Origin: an uncultured Gammaproteobacteria bacterium
GTDB lineage: Bacteria > Pseudomonadota > Gammaproteobacteria > Enterobacterales > Succinivibrionaceae
Length of the DNA stretch: 64,000 bases
NCBI GenBank assembly: GCA_900315395.1
Contig: OMZC01000063.1
Coordinates: 58,155 to 122,154, forward strand
Direction: 5' to 3'
Both the position numbers and the translations under genes were made by a program. The first letter of the stretch is position 1. Each line of letters starts with the position of its first letter. Under the pieces are notes generated by a model. It made no database searches. It was not told the DNA's origin and saw only the letters and a list, made by a program, of their open reading frames with translations. Shown here piece after piece: positions 56,565 through 64,000 of the stretch.

Positions 56565-58004
56565 ATGAACAAGCTATATTTTGTCGTTGGTTCTCAGGAT
56601 CTTTATGGTGACGAGTGCTTAAAGCACGTAGCTGAAGATGCAGCTAAGATGACAGCATTCTTCAACAAGAAATTTGAAGGAAAAGTAACTGTTGAGCTGT
56701 TACCTACAGTAGTTAACTCAGAGACCTGTATTGAGGATATGAGAAAGGTAAGCTGTGATGATGAATGTATCGGTGTTATGACCTGGATGCACACTTTCTC
56801 TCCAGCTAAGATGTGGATCAAAGGACTTCAGGAATTAAGAAAGCCTCTTCTACATTTACATACTCAGGCCAATGAGAAATTACCTTATGATTCAATTGAT
56901 ATGGATTTCATGAACTTAAACCAGGCAGCTCACGGTGATAGAGAGTTTGGTTTTATCGTTGCAAGATTAAGAATTCCTCATCAGGTTGTAGCAGGCTACT
57001 ATGAGCATGAAGACGTTGTTGAGCGTATTTCTAAATTTATCGACGTAGCTAAAGCAATCAATTTCTCAAAGCACTTAAAGGTTGCTTCATTTGGTAACAA
57101 TATGCGTGAAGTTGCAGTTACAGATGGCGATCGTGTTGAGTCACAGATTAAGTACGGTTGGGAGTGCAACTACTTTGCTATTGGCGACTTAGTTGATGAG
57201 ATCAACAAAGTTACCGAGCAAGAAATCGATAAAAAGATGGAAGAGTACACCTCAAAGTACACCATGAAGACCAAGAATATCGCTGCTGTTCGTGAACAGG
57301 CTAAATATGAAGTTGGTATTGAGAAGTTCTTAAAGGCTAACAACTTAGGTGCCTTTGCTGATACCTTCCAGGATTTACATGGTCTAAAGCAGTTACCAGG
57401 TATTGCAGCTCAGAACTTAATGGGCAAAGGCATTGGCTTTGGTCCTGAGGGCGACTACAAGATTTCAGCATTCTCAGCTGTTTTAATGAAGATGTCAGAA
57501 GGTCGTAAGGGCGCTACTGGCTTCATCGAGGATTACACCTACGATTTAACTTCAGGTAAAGAGTTAGAGCTAGCATCACACATGCTAGAAGTTCCTGTAA
57601 GCTTTGCTAAGAATAAGCCAGAGATCGACGTTTTACCATTAGGTATTGGCGGTAAAGAAGATCCTGCTCGTTTAATCTTTGATGGCGTTGAAGGCGACGG
57701 TATTCAGGTAACCATGGTTGATATGGGTGATCATTTCAGAATCATCTGTGCAGATATTGAGCTTGTAAAACAGCCAAAACCAATGCCTAACTTACCAGTA
57801 GCTAGAATCATGTATCGTCATAAGCCAAACTTCAGAATCGGCACTGAGGGCTGGTGCTATGCTGGTGGTGCTCACCACAGTGTAGTTTCAACCGCTCTTA
57901 CAAGAGAGGATATTGCCCTGTTTGCTAAATTAACCGGTACTGAACTTATTACTATTGGTGATGACACTACTGAAGCAGATCTTCAGAAACTGTCAGCTTA
58001 CTAA
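56565..58004 (+). CDS. araA: L-arabinose isomerase
   Basis: The 479-residue enzyme converts L-arabinose to L-ribulose. Family landmarks include the start YFVVGSQDLYG, MTWMHTFSPAKMWI, KMSEGRKGATGFIEDYTY with a catalytic glutamate, and the late GGAHHSV metal histidine. Its place behind the ABC importer defines an arabinose uptake and entry unit. Ribulokinase (araB) and the epimerase (araD) are not in the window. AAGGAAG precedes the ATG. Confidence 0.96.
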   Translation: MNKLYFVVGSQDLYGDECLKHVAEDAAKMTAFFNKKFEGKVTVELLPTVVNSETCIEDMRKVSCDDECIGVMTWMHTFSPAKMWIKGLQELRKPLLHLHTQANEKLPYDSIDMDFMNLNQAAHGDREFGFIVARLRIPHQVVAGYYEHEDVVERISKFIDVAKAINFSKHLKVASFGNNMREVAVTDGDRVESQIKYGWECNYFAIGDLVDEINKVTEQEIDKKMEEYTSKYTMKTKNIAAVREQAKYEVGIEKFLKANNLGAFADTFQDLHGLKQLPGIAAQNLMGKGIGFGPEGDYKISAFSAVLMKMSEGRKGATGFIEDYTYDLTSGKELELASHMLEVPVSFAKNKPEIDVLPLGIGGKEDPARLIFDGVEGDGIQVTMVDMGDHFRIICADIELVKQPKPMPNLPVARIMYRHKPNFRIGTEGWCYAGGAHHSVVSTALTREDIALFAKLTGTELITIGDDTTEADLQKLSAY

Positions 58005-58054
58005 TATTGGTAATTACTAGTTAAGCTCTAGTTACAATTTAGTAAAATACGATA

Positions 58055-58093
58055 TCAAAGCGCCTTTAATCATGTGATTAGAGGCGTTTTTTA
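58055..58093 (+). terminator. Intrinsic terminator of araA
   Basis: CGCCTTTAATCA (58061-58072) pairs with TGATTAGAGGCG (58075-58086, one G-U). TTTTTTATC follows. Confidence 0.85.
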
Positions 58094-58157
58094 TCTGCTA
58101 AAATAGTGCTAAACAAGGTTAAGTCTTAACTTACACTCACAGATGAAGGAATGAACG

Positions 58158-58820
58158 ATGGATAAGAATTTTTGCTCTTTTTATTACCAGATTTGCCCTT
58201 CAAACAATAACGAACTCAAGCTAAAAAGAGCTGAAACTGCTTTGTTAGTTATCGATCTGCAAAAGGTATATACAAAGTTAGCTAATAAAGATCCAAGATG
58301 GAATGAGTTTTCTAAAAGACTTAATGAAACTGTTCTTCCTAATGTAAAGAAAGTCGAAGAACTATTCCGTAAGAATAAACAAGACATAATCTTTGCAAGA
58401 ATCGCCTGCCATTTAAAAGATGGTAGAGACAGATCACTATCCCAAAAGATGCCTGGCTGGAATAACATCCTAATTACACAAGACGAAGATGACAGCCAAA
58501 TCATCGAGGATATAGCTCCAGTTAATGATGAAATCGTAGTTACCAAAACGACTGACAGCGCTCTTACAGGAACCAACCTAAGATTGATTATAAATAATCT
58601 AGGCATTAAGAATGTAGTTTGCGTAGGCATCTTTACCGATCAATGCGTAGCTTCTACCGTACGCTCACTTTCAGATGAGAGTTTTAATGTCGTAGTATTA
58701 GAAGATGCTTGTGCTGCCGGTACTATGGAATTACATAATGCAGAGCTTACAATCATCAACAATATCTATGCAAAGGTATGTTCAACAGACGATTTAATCA
58801 AAATTTTGAGTAGCAATTAA
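58158..58820 (+). CDS. Isochorismatase-fold cysteine hydrolase
   Basis: The 220-residue protein has the family's catalytic triad in place: Asp33 in LLVIDLQ, Lys130 in VVTKTTDSALTGTNL and Cys163 in GIFTDQCVAST. Members hydrolyse amides such as nicotinamide, ureidoacrylate or N-carbamoyl compounds, or isochorismate. The substrate cannot be told. The first 25 residues are not conserved-looking, and the core starts near residue 24. It follows the araA terminator, so it is a separate unit. Confidence 0.85.
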   Translation: MDKNFCSFYYQICPSNNNELKLKRAETALLVIDLQKVYTKLANKDPRWNEFSKRLNETVLPNVKKVEELFRKNKQDIIFARIACHLKDGRDRSLSQKMPGWNNILITQDEDDSQIIEDIAPVNDEIVVTKTTDSALTGTNLRLIINNLGIKNVVCVGIFTDQCVASTVRSLSDESFNVVVLEDACAAGTMELHNAELTIINNIYAKVCSTDDLIKILSSN

Positions 58821-58880
58821 CTCAATTTTTTGTAGAATGCACTGTCACCTTTTAAGTTATGGTTAACCTCTAATAATTTC

Positions 58881-60716
58881 ATGAAAAGAATAGAATTACT
58901 TGCACCTGCTAAAAATAAAGAATGTGGTTTTGCTGCAATTGATAGTGGCGCTGATGCTGTCTACATCGGCGGACCTTCATTTGGAGCTAGAGTCAATGCT
59001 GCAAACTCTCTTGAAGATATTAAAGAGCTTTGTGACTATGCACATCTTTTTGGTGCCAAGATCCATGTAACCATCAACACTATTCTTAATGATCAGGAAT
59101 TAGAGAAAGCTCGTGAGCTTACTTTCAAATTATATGATGCAGGTGTAGATGCTCTTATTATTCAGGATTTAGGACTGATTAATGGACCTCTGCCACCTCT
59201 TGAAATTCACGCAAGTACACAGCAGGACAACTCAACTCCACAAAAGGTTCAATTCTTAGAAAAAGCTGGCTTTTCACAGGTAGTTTTAGCTAGAGAATTA
59301 TCTATAAATGAAATCAAAAAGATAAGAGAAAACACTACCGTAAAGTTAGAGGCATTTATTCACGGAGCTTTATGTGTAGGTATCAGCGGTCGCTGTTATT
59401 TAAGTGCTGCAATTACAGGTCGCAGTGCTAATCGTGGCGAATGCGCACAGTTATGTCGTGTGGCACAAAGTTTATATGATGCTAAAGGCAACGTGCTTGC
59501 AAAAGATAAATATCTATTATCTCTAAAAGATTTTAATCAAAGTCAAAACCTTGAAGAGCTAATTGATGCTGGTATCAGCTCTTTTAAGATTGAAGGCAGA
59601 TTAAAAGACGAAAACTATGTAAGAAACGTAGTAGCTTACTATAGACAAAAGATTGATAGCATCATAGCCAAAAGAGATGATGTAGTGAGATCATCATTCG
59701 GTACTACCACCACCAATTTTGTACCAGATGTAGCTAAAAGCTTTAACCGAGGCTTTACTGAATACAACTTCCATGAGAAGAAAGATAACTATGCAAACTT
59801 TGACGCTCCAGGATTTGTAGGTCAAAAGATAGGTAAGTTAGTAAAACAAAAGAATAGAGATCTGACCTTTTCCTTATTTAAAAACACGGTTATCCACAAT
59901 GGTGACTCCTTAAATTACTATGACAATCAGGGAGTATTAAACGGATTTAGAATTAGTACCTTAAAAGATCCTAATACAGCTGAAATCTTCCAAGAAATTC
60001 CTTTTATTAAGGCAGGAACTGTCTTTTACAGAAACAAAGATGCTGAATTTGAAAAAGCTCTAGCTGGCAAATCATCTTTTAGAAAATTAAGTTTAAATCT
60101 TACCTATAGCGAAAATGACCATGGCATCGTACTTTTCGGTAAGGATGAGACTAATACTGAGGCAAGTGTACAAATAGCTCTTGATGATAAGCAAACAGCT
60201 AATGATCTTAATAAATTAAAAGACAATATCACCTCAAAGCTAGGTCGCTTAGGAGATAGTGTCTACACTCTAAATCAACTTGAGATAAAGCTCTCATTTA
60301 ATTACTTTGTACCTCAAAGTGTTTTAAACAATCTTAGAAGACAGCTTATTGAGAAATTAAATAAGTTAAAGACAGAAAAGAGAAAAGAGGTTGTTCATAA
60401 CTTTGAAAATGCCCCAATGTTACCTGAAAAGGAACAGAATTTAAGCTTTATGGCTAATATCTATAATGAAAAGGCTTTAGATTTTTATAAAAATCATGGA
60501 GCAAAAGATATACAGCCAGCCTATGAAACACAGCGCATTCATGATGAAGAATGTGTGCTTATTTCAAAGCATTGCCTAAGATATTGCTTTAATCTCTGCC
60601 CTAAGCGCCACAAGGTAAAAGCTCAAGATCTTTTCCTTGTCATAGGCAAAGCAAAATTTAGATTAGAGTTTGATTGCAAGAACTGCTATATGAAATTGGT
60701 AGGTCCATTGAAATAG
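58881..60716 (+). CDS. rlhA: U32-family protein, RlhA-type 23S rRNA hydroxylation factor
   Basis: The 611-residue protein has the U32 core (LLAPAKNKECGFAAIDSGAD near residue 6) and the conserved cysteines C165, C172, C188 and C192 in ALCVGISGRCYLS and NRGECAQLC. A long C-terminal part ends with HCLRYCFNLCPKRHK and DCKNCYMKLV. This length and tail match E. coli RlhA (YdcP, 653 residues), needed for hydroxylation of 23S rRNA C2501, rather than TrhP (453 residues). Protease activity, suggested by the family name, is doubtful. Confidence 0.87.
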   Translation: MKRIELLAPAKNKECGFAAIDSGADAVYIGGPSFGARVNAANSLEDIKELCDYAHLFGAKIHVTINTILNDQELEKARELTFKLYDAGVDALIIQDLGLINGPLPPLEIHASTQQDNSTPQKVQFLEKAGFSQVVLARELSINEIKKIRENTTVKLEAFIHGALCVGISGRCYLSAAITGRSANRGECAQLCRVAQSLYDAKGNVLAKDKYLLSLKDFNQSQNLEELIDAGISSFKIEGRLKDENYVRNVVAYYRQKIDSIIAKRDDVVRSSFGTTTTNFVPDVAKSFNRGFTEYNFHEKKDNYANFDAPGFVGQKIGKLVKQKNRDLTFSLFKNTVIHNGDSLNYYDNQGVLNGFRISTLKDPNTAEIFQEIPFIKAGTVFYRNKDAEFEKALAGKSSFRKLSLNLTYSENDHGIVLFGKDETNTEASVQIALDDKQTANDLNKLKDNITSKLGRLGDSVYTLNQLEIKLSFNYFVPQSVLNNLRRQLIEKLNKLKTEKRKEVVHNFENAPMLPEKEQNLSFMANIYNEKALDFYKNHGAKDIQPAYETQRIHDEECVLISKHCLRYCFNLCPKRHKVKAQDLFLVIGKAKFRLEFDCKNCYMKLVGPLK

Positions 60717-60721
60717 CAAAA

Positions 60722-60742
60722 TCCAGAGGCATAAGCCTCTGA
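60722..60742. terminator. Hairpin between convergent rlhA and pepT
   Basis: CAGAGGC (60724-60730), an ATAA loop and GCCTCTG (60735-60741). The minus-strand read-out GATTTTGC is the better U-tract, so it probably serves pepT most. Confidence 0.65.
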
Positions 60743-60756
60743 ATTATGCTCTTCAA

Positions 60757-61986
60757 TTACTTATTGCATGAAAGCTCAATTAACTTTAAGGTCACATTAA
60801 GTGACTTTTCAAAAGCATTTAAAGGTAAGAACTCTGCATAAGAGTGGAAGTTATGAGCTCCTGTAAAGTAGTTTGGAGTTACTACACCACGAACTGATAG
60901 AGCAGAACCATCAGTACCACCTCTCATAGCATAAGTCTTTGCTTTAATTCCTAACTCATCAAAAGCCTTATAAATTAAAGCTACAGGCTTATCCTCTTTA
61001 GTTACATTATTAGCAATATTCTCATAGGTATCACTAATCTTATAGCTAATTTCAGCCTTAGGATGAAGTTTCTTCAACTTCTCAATGTTGGCTGCAACCT
61101 CTTCTTTTCTCCACTCATAACGAGCTTTGTCATGATCTCTAATATTCATTTTAAGAGTGCAGTAAAGAGGATCTGCCTGAATGCCAGTAAACCACCAGTA
61201 GCCTTCTTTATCAGCAGTCCATTCAGGAGTCTGATGTCTATCAAACATGGCAATGAAATCGTGAGCCACTAAAAGAGGATTTACTAAAACGCCCTTTGAT
61301 GACATTGGGTGAGCAGAAACACCTTTAATCTTAATTAAAACAGAGCCTGCGTTAAAGGTTTCATAAACTACTTCACCTAAAGAGCAACTGTCGATAGTGT
61401 ATGCATAATCAACTTTGAATTTATTTAAATCCATAAGTTTTGAGCCTTTAAGACCGATTTCCTCGTCAGGCACAAAAGCTACTTTTAAGGTTGGGTGCTT
61501 AATGGTTTTATCATTATGCAAAACAGTTAATGCAGTCATGATATTTGCCATAGCTGATTTATTATCAGCACCTAAAACTGAGGTTCCATCTGAGAAGACA
61601 ATATCCTGTCCTACATAATTTTGGAGTTCAGGATGTTCACTTACACGAATATAGATCTCGCGCTCTTTATTTAATAAGACATCACCACCTTCGTAGTGGA
61701 TAACCTGAGGATGAATATCAGGATTTAAAGAAACATCAACAGTATCTAGATGTGAAACAAAACCTACTACAGGTCCTTCTGTATTACCTTCTAAGGTACC
61801 GTAAACAATAGAATGCTCATCAACACTGATGTCGGTTAAACCTAACTCTTCTAGATCTTTAGCTAACAAGTTGGCTAATTCAGTCTGACCTTTAGTACTT
61901 GGAACAGCCTCAACAGAAGCATTTGATTGAGAGGTGACAGCTACATAGCGAAGAAATCTTCTTAATAATTCATCTTTATTATTCAT
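60757..61986 (-). CDS. pepT: Peptidase T (aminotripeptidase)
   Basis: The 409-residue M20 zinc peptidase removes the N-terminal residue from tripeptides. Metal ligands show in VSHLDTV (H79, D81), LGADNKSA, PDEEIGLKGS and IDSCSLGE. Length equals the E. coli enzyme (408). It lies 53 bases after abgT on the same strand with a hairpin between, suggesting a peptide uptake and cleavage unit. Confidence 0.96.
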   Translation of the reverse strand: MNNKDELLRRFLRYVAVTSQSNASVEAVPSTKGQTELANLLAKDLEELGLTDISVDEHSIVYGTLEGNTEGPVVGFVSHLDTVDVSLNPDIHPQVIHYEGGDVLLNKEREIYIRVSEHPELQNYVGQDIVFSDGTSVLGADNKSAMANIMTALTVLHNDKTIKHPTLKVAFVPDEEIGLKGSKLMDLNKFKVDYAYTIDSCSLGEVVYETFNAGSVLIKIKGVSAHPMSSKGVLVNPLLVAHDFIAMFDRHQTPEWTADKEGYWWFTGIQADPLYCTLKMNIRDHDKARYEWRKEEVAANIEKLKKLHPKAEISYKISDTYENIANNVTKEDKPVALIYKAFDELGIKAKTYAMRGGTDGSALSVRGVVTPNYFTGAHNFHSYAEFLPLNAFEKSLNVTLKLIELSCNK

Positions 61987-62001
61987 TTTCTAAATCCCCA
62001 T

Positions 62002-62029
62002 AACAAAACTGCAGTCGTATAGACTGCAG
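62002..62029 (-). terminator. Intrinsic terminator between abgT and pepT
   Basis: CTGCAGTC (62009-62016) pairs with GACTGCAG (62022-62029) around a five-base loop. The minus-strand tail is TTTTGTTATG. pepT begins 16 bases beyond the tail. Confidence 0.7.
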
Positions 62030-62039
62030 CTTTTACATA

Positions 62040-63611
62040 TTAAGGTTGTGGATACATGGTTGATGGGTAATCAAATCCACTATTAAAGCCTAAAGGTATT
62101 CCAATCATCCAGTAAGCGTATAACACTGCTGTTAGAACAATTAAAAGAGCAAATGTGTAAGGTAACATCATTGAGCTTAAGGTACCAACACCTGACTTCT
62201 TACAGTATCTCTGGCAGTATAAAATCAGCAATGGATAGAATGGGAATAAAGGAGTACATACGTTTACAGCTGAGTCTGATACTCTAAATGCAGCCTGTGT
62301 AAGTTCAGGTGAAATACCTAACATCATCAGCATTGGAACAAAAATGGTTGATAAAATCGCCCATTTTGAAGTAGCTGAAGTGATTAACACGTTTAGCATT
62401 GCTGTAAGAATAATGATACCAAACAGTGTAATACCTGATGGCATACCTAAATTCTTTAAGAATTCAGCACCTGAAATTGCTAACAGAGAACCAATATTTG
62501 AAGCACCGAATACATATAAGAACTGACCTGCGAAGAAACAGAAAACGATGAATGATAAAAGCATCTTCATGATGTTTTCCATTGAGGCGATCACATCTCT
62601 AGACTTCTTAAAGGTACCTGCAATATAACCATATACAAGACCAGGAACAGAGAAGAAGATAAAGAGTAATGGAACTAAGCCTTGCATTACAGGAGCTTTA
62701 GGTGAGGTTAATGAACCATCAGGAGCTCTGAATAATGAGTTATCTGGATAGCAAAGAATAAATAAAAGAGCTAATAGCGCAACTACTGTAGCTAAAGCTG
62801 CATAGTAAGCTTTGTTCTCTAAAGGAGTTACATCTTCGATAACTAAGGTTTTATCAGTCTTAGTAGACTCATCTAATGGCATAGTTGCCCAAAGGCGTGG
62901 CTCAACAACTTTATCTGTTACAAACCAAATTGCGCCAATGATAAAGAAAGTGCCACCTAAAGCATAGAAGTAGTTACATAGAACGTTTACGCTGTAGTTA
63001 GGATCAATTGAGTGAGAAGCAGCTTCTGTAAAGCCCTGCATAATAGGGTCAATAATTGATGGAGTATATGAAGCTGTAAAACCACCAGCTAAACCTGCAA
63101 ATGAACAAGCAATACCTGCTAAAGGATGTCTGCCTGATGCGTAGAAGATTAAAGCAGATACTGGCATTAAGATGGTGTAAGCACTGTCTGATACGATGTG
63201 GCAAACAATTGATACAAAAATTACAGTTGGAGTTAAGAATTTTTTAGGAGTGATTGATAAGAACTTTCTAATTAAAACTTTAACGAAACCAGAACCTTCA
63301 GCAATACCAATACCTAATGTTGCAACAATTGTGATTCCTAATGGAGGGAATCCCATAAAATTCTTAACTGAATTTACAACTAAAGTTAAGAGATTATCAG
63401 GTGCAAACATGTTAATGATTTTGATCTTTTCATGAGTATTTGGGTGAATGTAATCAAAATCTACATAAGATAATGCCAGTGACAGGAGCATGGTGAAAAT
63501 AAGCGCATAGATAAACAGCATGGTAATGTGTGGCAGCTTATTTCCTAATCGTTCTACTACGTTTAGAAAACGATTTAATAGCCCCAATTTAGCCGGTACG
63601 GATTGATTCAT
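62040..63611 (-). CDS. abgT: AbgT-family transporter
   Basis: The 523-residue membrane protein has about 11-13 hydrophobic segments and the AbgT pattern: a short N-terminal arm before the first helix, PPLGITIVATLGIGIAEGSG, SDSAYTILMPVSALIF and a later WAILSTIFVPMLMMLGISPE. Members import p-aminobenzoyl-glutamate, and some export sulfonamides. The pairing with pepT favours uptake of a peptide-like substrate, which is an inference. Confidence 0.93.
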   Translation of the reverse strand: MNQSVPAKLGLLNRFLNVVERLGNKLPHITMLFIYALIFTMLLSLALSYVDFDYIHPNTHEKIKIINMFAPDNLLTLVVNSVKNFMGFPPLGITIVATLGIGIAEGSGFVKVLIRKFLSITPKKFLTPTVIFVSIVCHIVSDSAYTILMPVSALIFYASGRHPLAGIACSFAGLAGGFTASYTPSIIDPIMQGFTEAASHSIDPNYSVNVLCNYFYALGGTFFIIGAIWFVTDKVVEPRLWATMPLDESTKTDKTLVIEDVTPLENKAYYAALATVVALLALLFILCYPDNSLFRAPDGSLTSPKAPVMQGLVPLLFIFFSVPGLVYGYIAGTFKKSRDVIASMENIMKMLLSFIVFCFFAGQFLYVFGASNIGSLLAISGAEFLKNLGMPSGITLFGIIILTAMLNVLITSATSKWAILSTIFVPMLMMLGISPELTQAAFRVSDSAVNVCTPLFPFYPLLILYCQRYCKKSGVGTLSSMMLPYTFALLIVLTAVLYAYWMIGIPLGFNSGFDYPSTMYPQP

Positions 63612-63651
63612 ATGTTCTCCGTTTTATTGAAAATAACCACTAATAGGACAC

Positions 63652-63674
63652 AAAAAAAGCAGTCACTTGACTGC
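63652..63674 (-). terminator. Intrinsic terminator of the tRNA transcript
   Basis: GCAGTC (63659-63664), a four-base loop and GACTGC (63669-63674), with seven T on the minus strand. It lies 19 bases after the tRNA-Leu 3' end. Confidence 0.9.
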
Positions 63675-63692
63675 CTATTTTGTTGTTTTATT

Positions 63693-63777
63693 TGGTGCGA
63701 AAGGAGGGACTCGAACCCTCACGCCTTGCGGTACAAACACCTGAAGCTTGCGCGTCTACCAATTTCGCCACTTTCGC
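63693..63777 (-). tRNA. tRNA-Leu (anticodon CAG)
   Basis: The 85-nt gene has a GCGAAAG acceptor pairing with CTTTCGC, a long variable arm typical of leucine tRNA, a T loop GGTTCGAGTCC and an encoded CCA end. The anticodon stem CAAGC/GTTTG closes the loop TTCAGGT, giving CAG, which reads CUG codons. Confidence 0.95.
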
Positions 63778-63795
63778 AATTTTAACTTTTTGATG

Positions 63796-63869
63796 TGATC
63801 CCGATGAGAGTCGAACTCATGACCACCGGCTTCGGAAACCGATACTCTATCCACCTGAGCTACGGGATC
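63796..63869 (-). tRNA. tRNA-Arg (anticodon CCG)
   Basis: The 74-nt gene has a GATCCCG acceptor pairing with CGGGATC and a D arm GCTCAGGTGGATAGAGT. The anticodon loop TTCCGAA (CCG) and T arm ATGAG-TTCGACT-CTCAT follow. It reads CGG. After the discriminator A the genome reads CAT, so CCA is not encoded, unlike in the neighbouring tRNA-Leu. Confidence 0.95.
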
Positions 63870-63896
63870 ATCGTGAACCATCAGAATATGGCGGTC

Positions 63897-63924
63897 ATTA
63901 TAGCAAAATTATTTATTCCTGCAA
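63897..63924 (-). promoter_or_regulatory. Promoter of the tRNA-Arg/tRNA-Leu unit
   Basis: On the minus strand TTGCAG (63924-63919) and a perfect TATAAT (63902-63897) are separated by 16 bases. A GC-rich segment GACCGCC follows the -10, as expected of stringently controlled stable-RNA promoters. Confidence 0.6.
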
Positions 63925-64000
63925 GAAAGATAGCTAAAATATATGCATATACCAGATCAGAAGATCTCAAAAATAGCCTGTTTTGATTGATCTTTAAAAA

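Noticed and set aside
58184-58630. 148-codon minus-strand frame within the isochorismatase-fold gene
   Set aside because: The plus-strand frame has the full catalytic triad; the antisense frame is Ser/Leu-rich and featureless.
1-64000. CRISPR arrays, insertion sequences, prophage or integration sites
   Set aside because: No regularly spaced repeats, intact transposase, phage gene or duplicated tRNA end was found; XerC is the chromosomal recombinase.

Overview
The window is AT-rich, gene-dense chromosomal DNA from a Gram-negative bacterium. Gene order points to a gammaproteobacterium. Several neighbourhoods match the Escherichia coli arrangement: pyrE beside yicC, cysS-ppiB-lpxH, lptM-(lysA)-dapF-xerC-yigB-uvrD next to cyaA, hemX-hemY, ilvE-ilvD-ilvA, dsbA beside yihG, and acrR-acrA-acrB. 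Class I adenylate cyclase, DsbA, AcrAB, LptM and LpxH all fit this. The low GC, together with queuosine salvage, B12-independent MetE and AT-rich codon use, would suit a host-associated anaerobe such as a member of the Succinivibrionaceae. That family assignment is an inference. I see no phage, plasmid, intact insertion sequence, CRISPR array or rRNA gene.

Layout. 1-5.7 kb: a partial phosphoethanolamine-transferase-like membrane sulfatase, queH, pyrE, yicC and a YbjD-type OLD nuclease with a large insertion. 5.8-12.8 kb: cysS, ppiB, lpxH, polA, a YhhQ-type transporter and trxA. 12.9-19.5 kb: ddl, metE-metF, rho and a GloA2/YaeR-like VOC protein. 19.5-31.5 kb: the lptM-lysA-dapF-xerC-yigB-uvrD cluster, cyaA, and divergent hemX-hemY. 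31.5-36.5 kb: branched-chain amino acid genes ilvE, ilvD and ilvA, plus a small exported protein translationally coupled to ilvA. 36.7-47 kb: a YihG acyltransferase, dsbA, an orphan squalene-synthase-family gene, yciA, acrR divergent from acrAB, and an unrecognised 380-residue protein. 47-51 kb: flavodoxin, an NSS sodium symporter and phoA. 51-58 kb: an arabinose locus (divergent binding protein, permease-ATPase-permease, araA). 58-64 kb: an isochorismatase-fold hydrolase, a RlhA-type U32 protein, abgT-pepT, and two tRNA genes (Arg-CCG, Leu-CAG) behind one promoter.

How genes work together. QueH and YhhQ both serve queuosine (precursor uptake and the last reduction). MetF supplies the methyl donor for MetE, and their reading frames overlap. 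LysA and DapF complete lysine and cell-wall precursor supply. AbgT and PepT suggest import and trimming of small peptide-like substrates. The CUT2-type ABC importer feeds AraA. LacI-type operator palindromes flank the arabinose intergenic region although no LacI-family regulator is in view.

Regulatory texture. Intrinsic terminators are abundant and easy to read. Several lie inside apparent operons immediately before the next gene (ppiB/lpxH, permease/araA, abgT/pepT, ilvE/ilvD), suggesting partial termination is used to set relative expression. Some convergent pairs (queH/pyrE, lpxH/polA) have no spacer or even overlap. I found no clearly new multi-gene system. The best leads are the ilvA-coupled secreted protein, the YbjD insertion, the 380-residue orphan, the isolated squalene-synthase-like enzyme, and the hemXY pair without hemCD.
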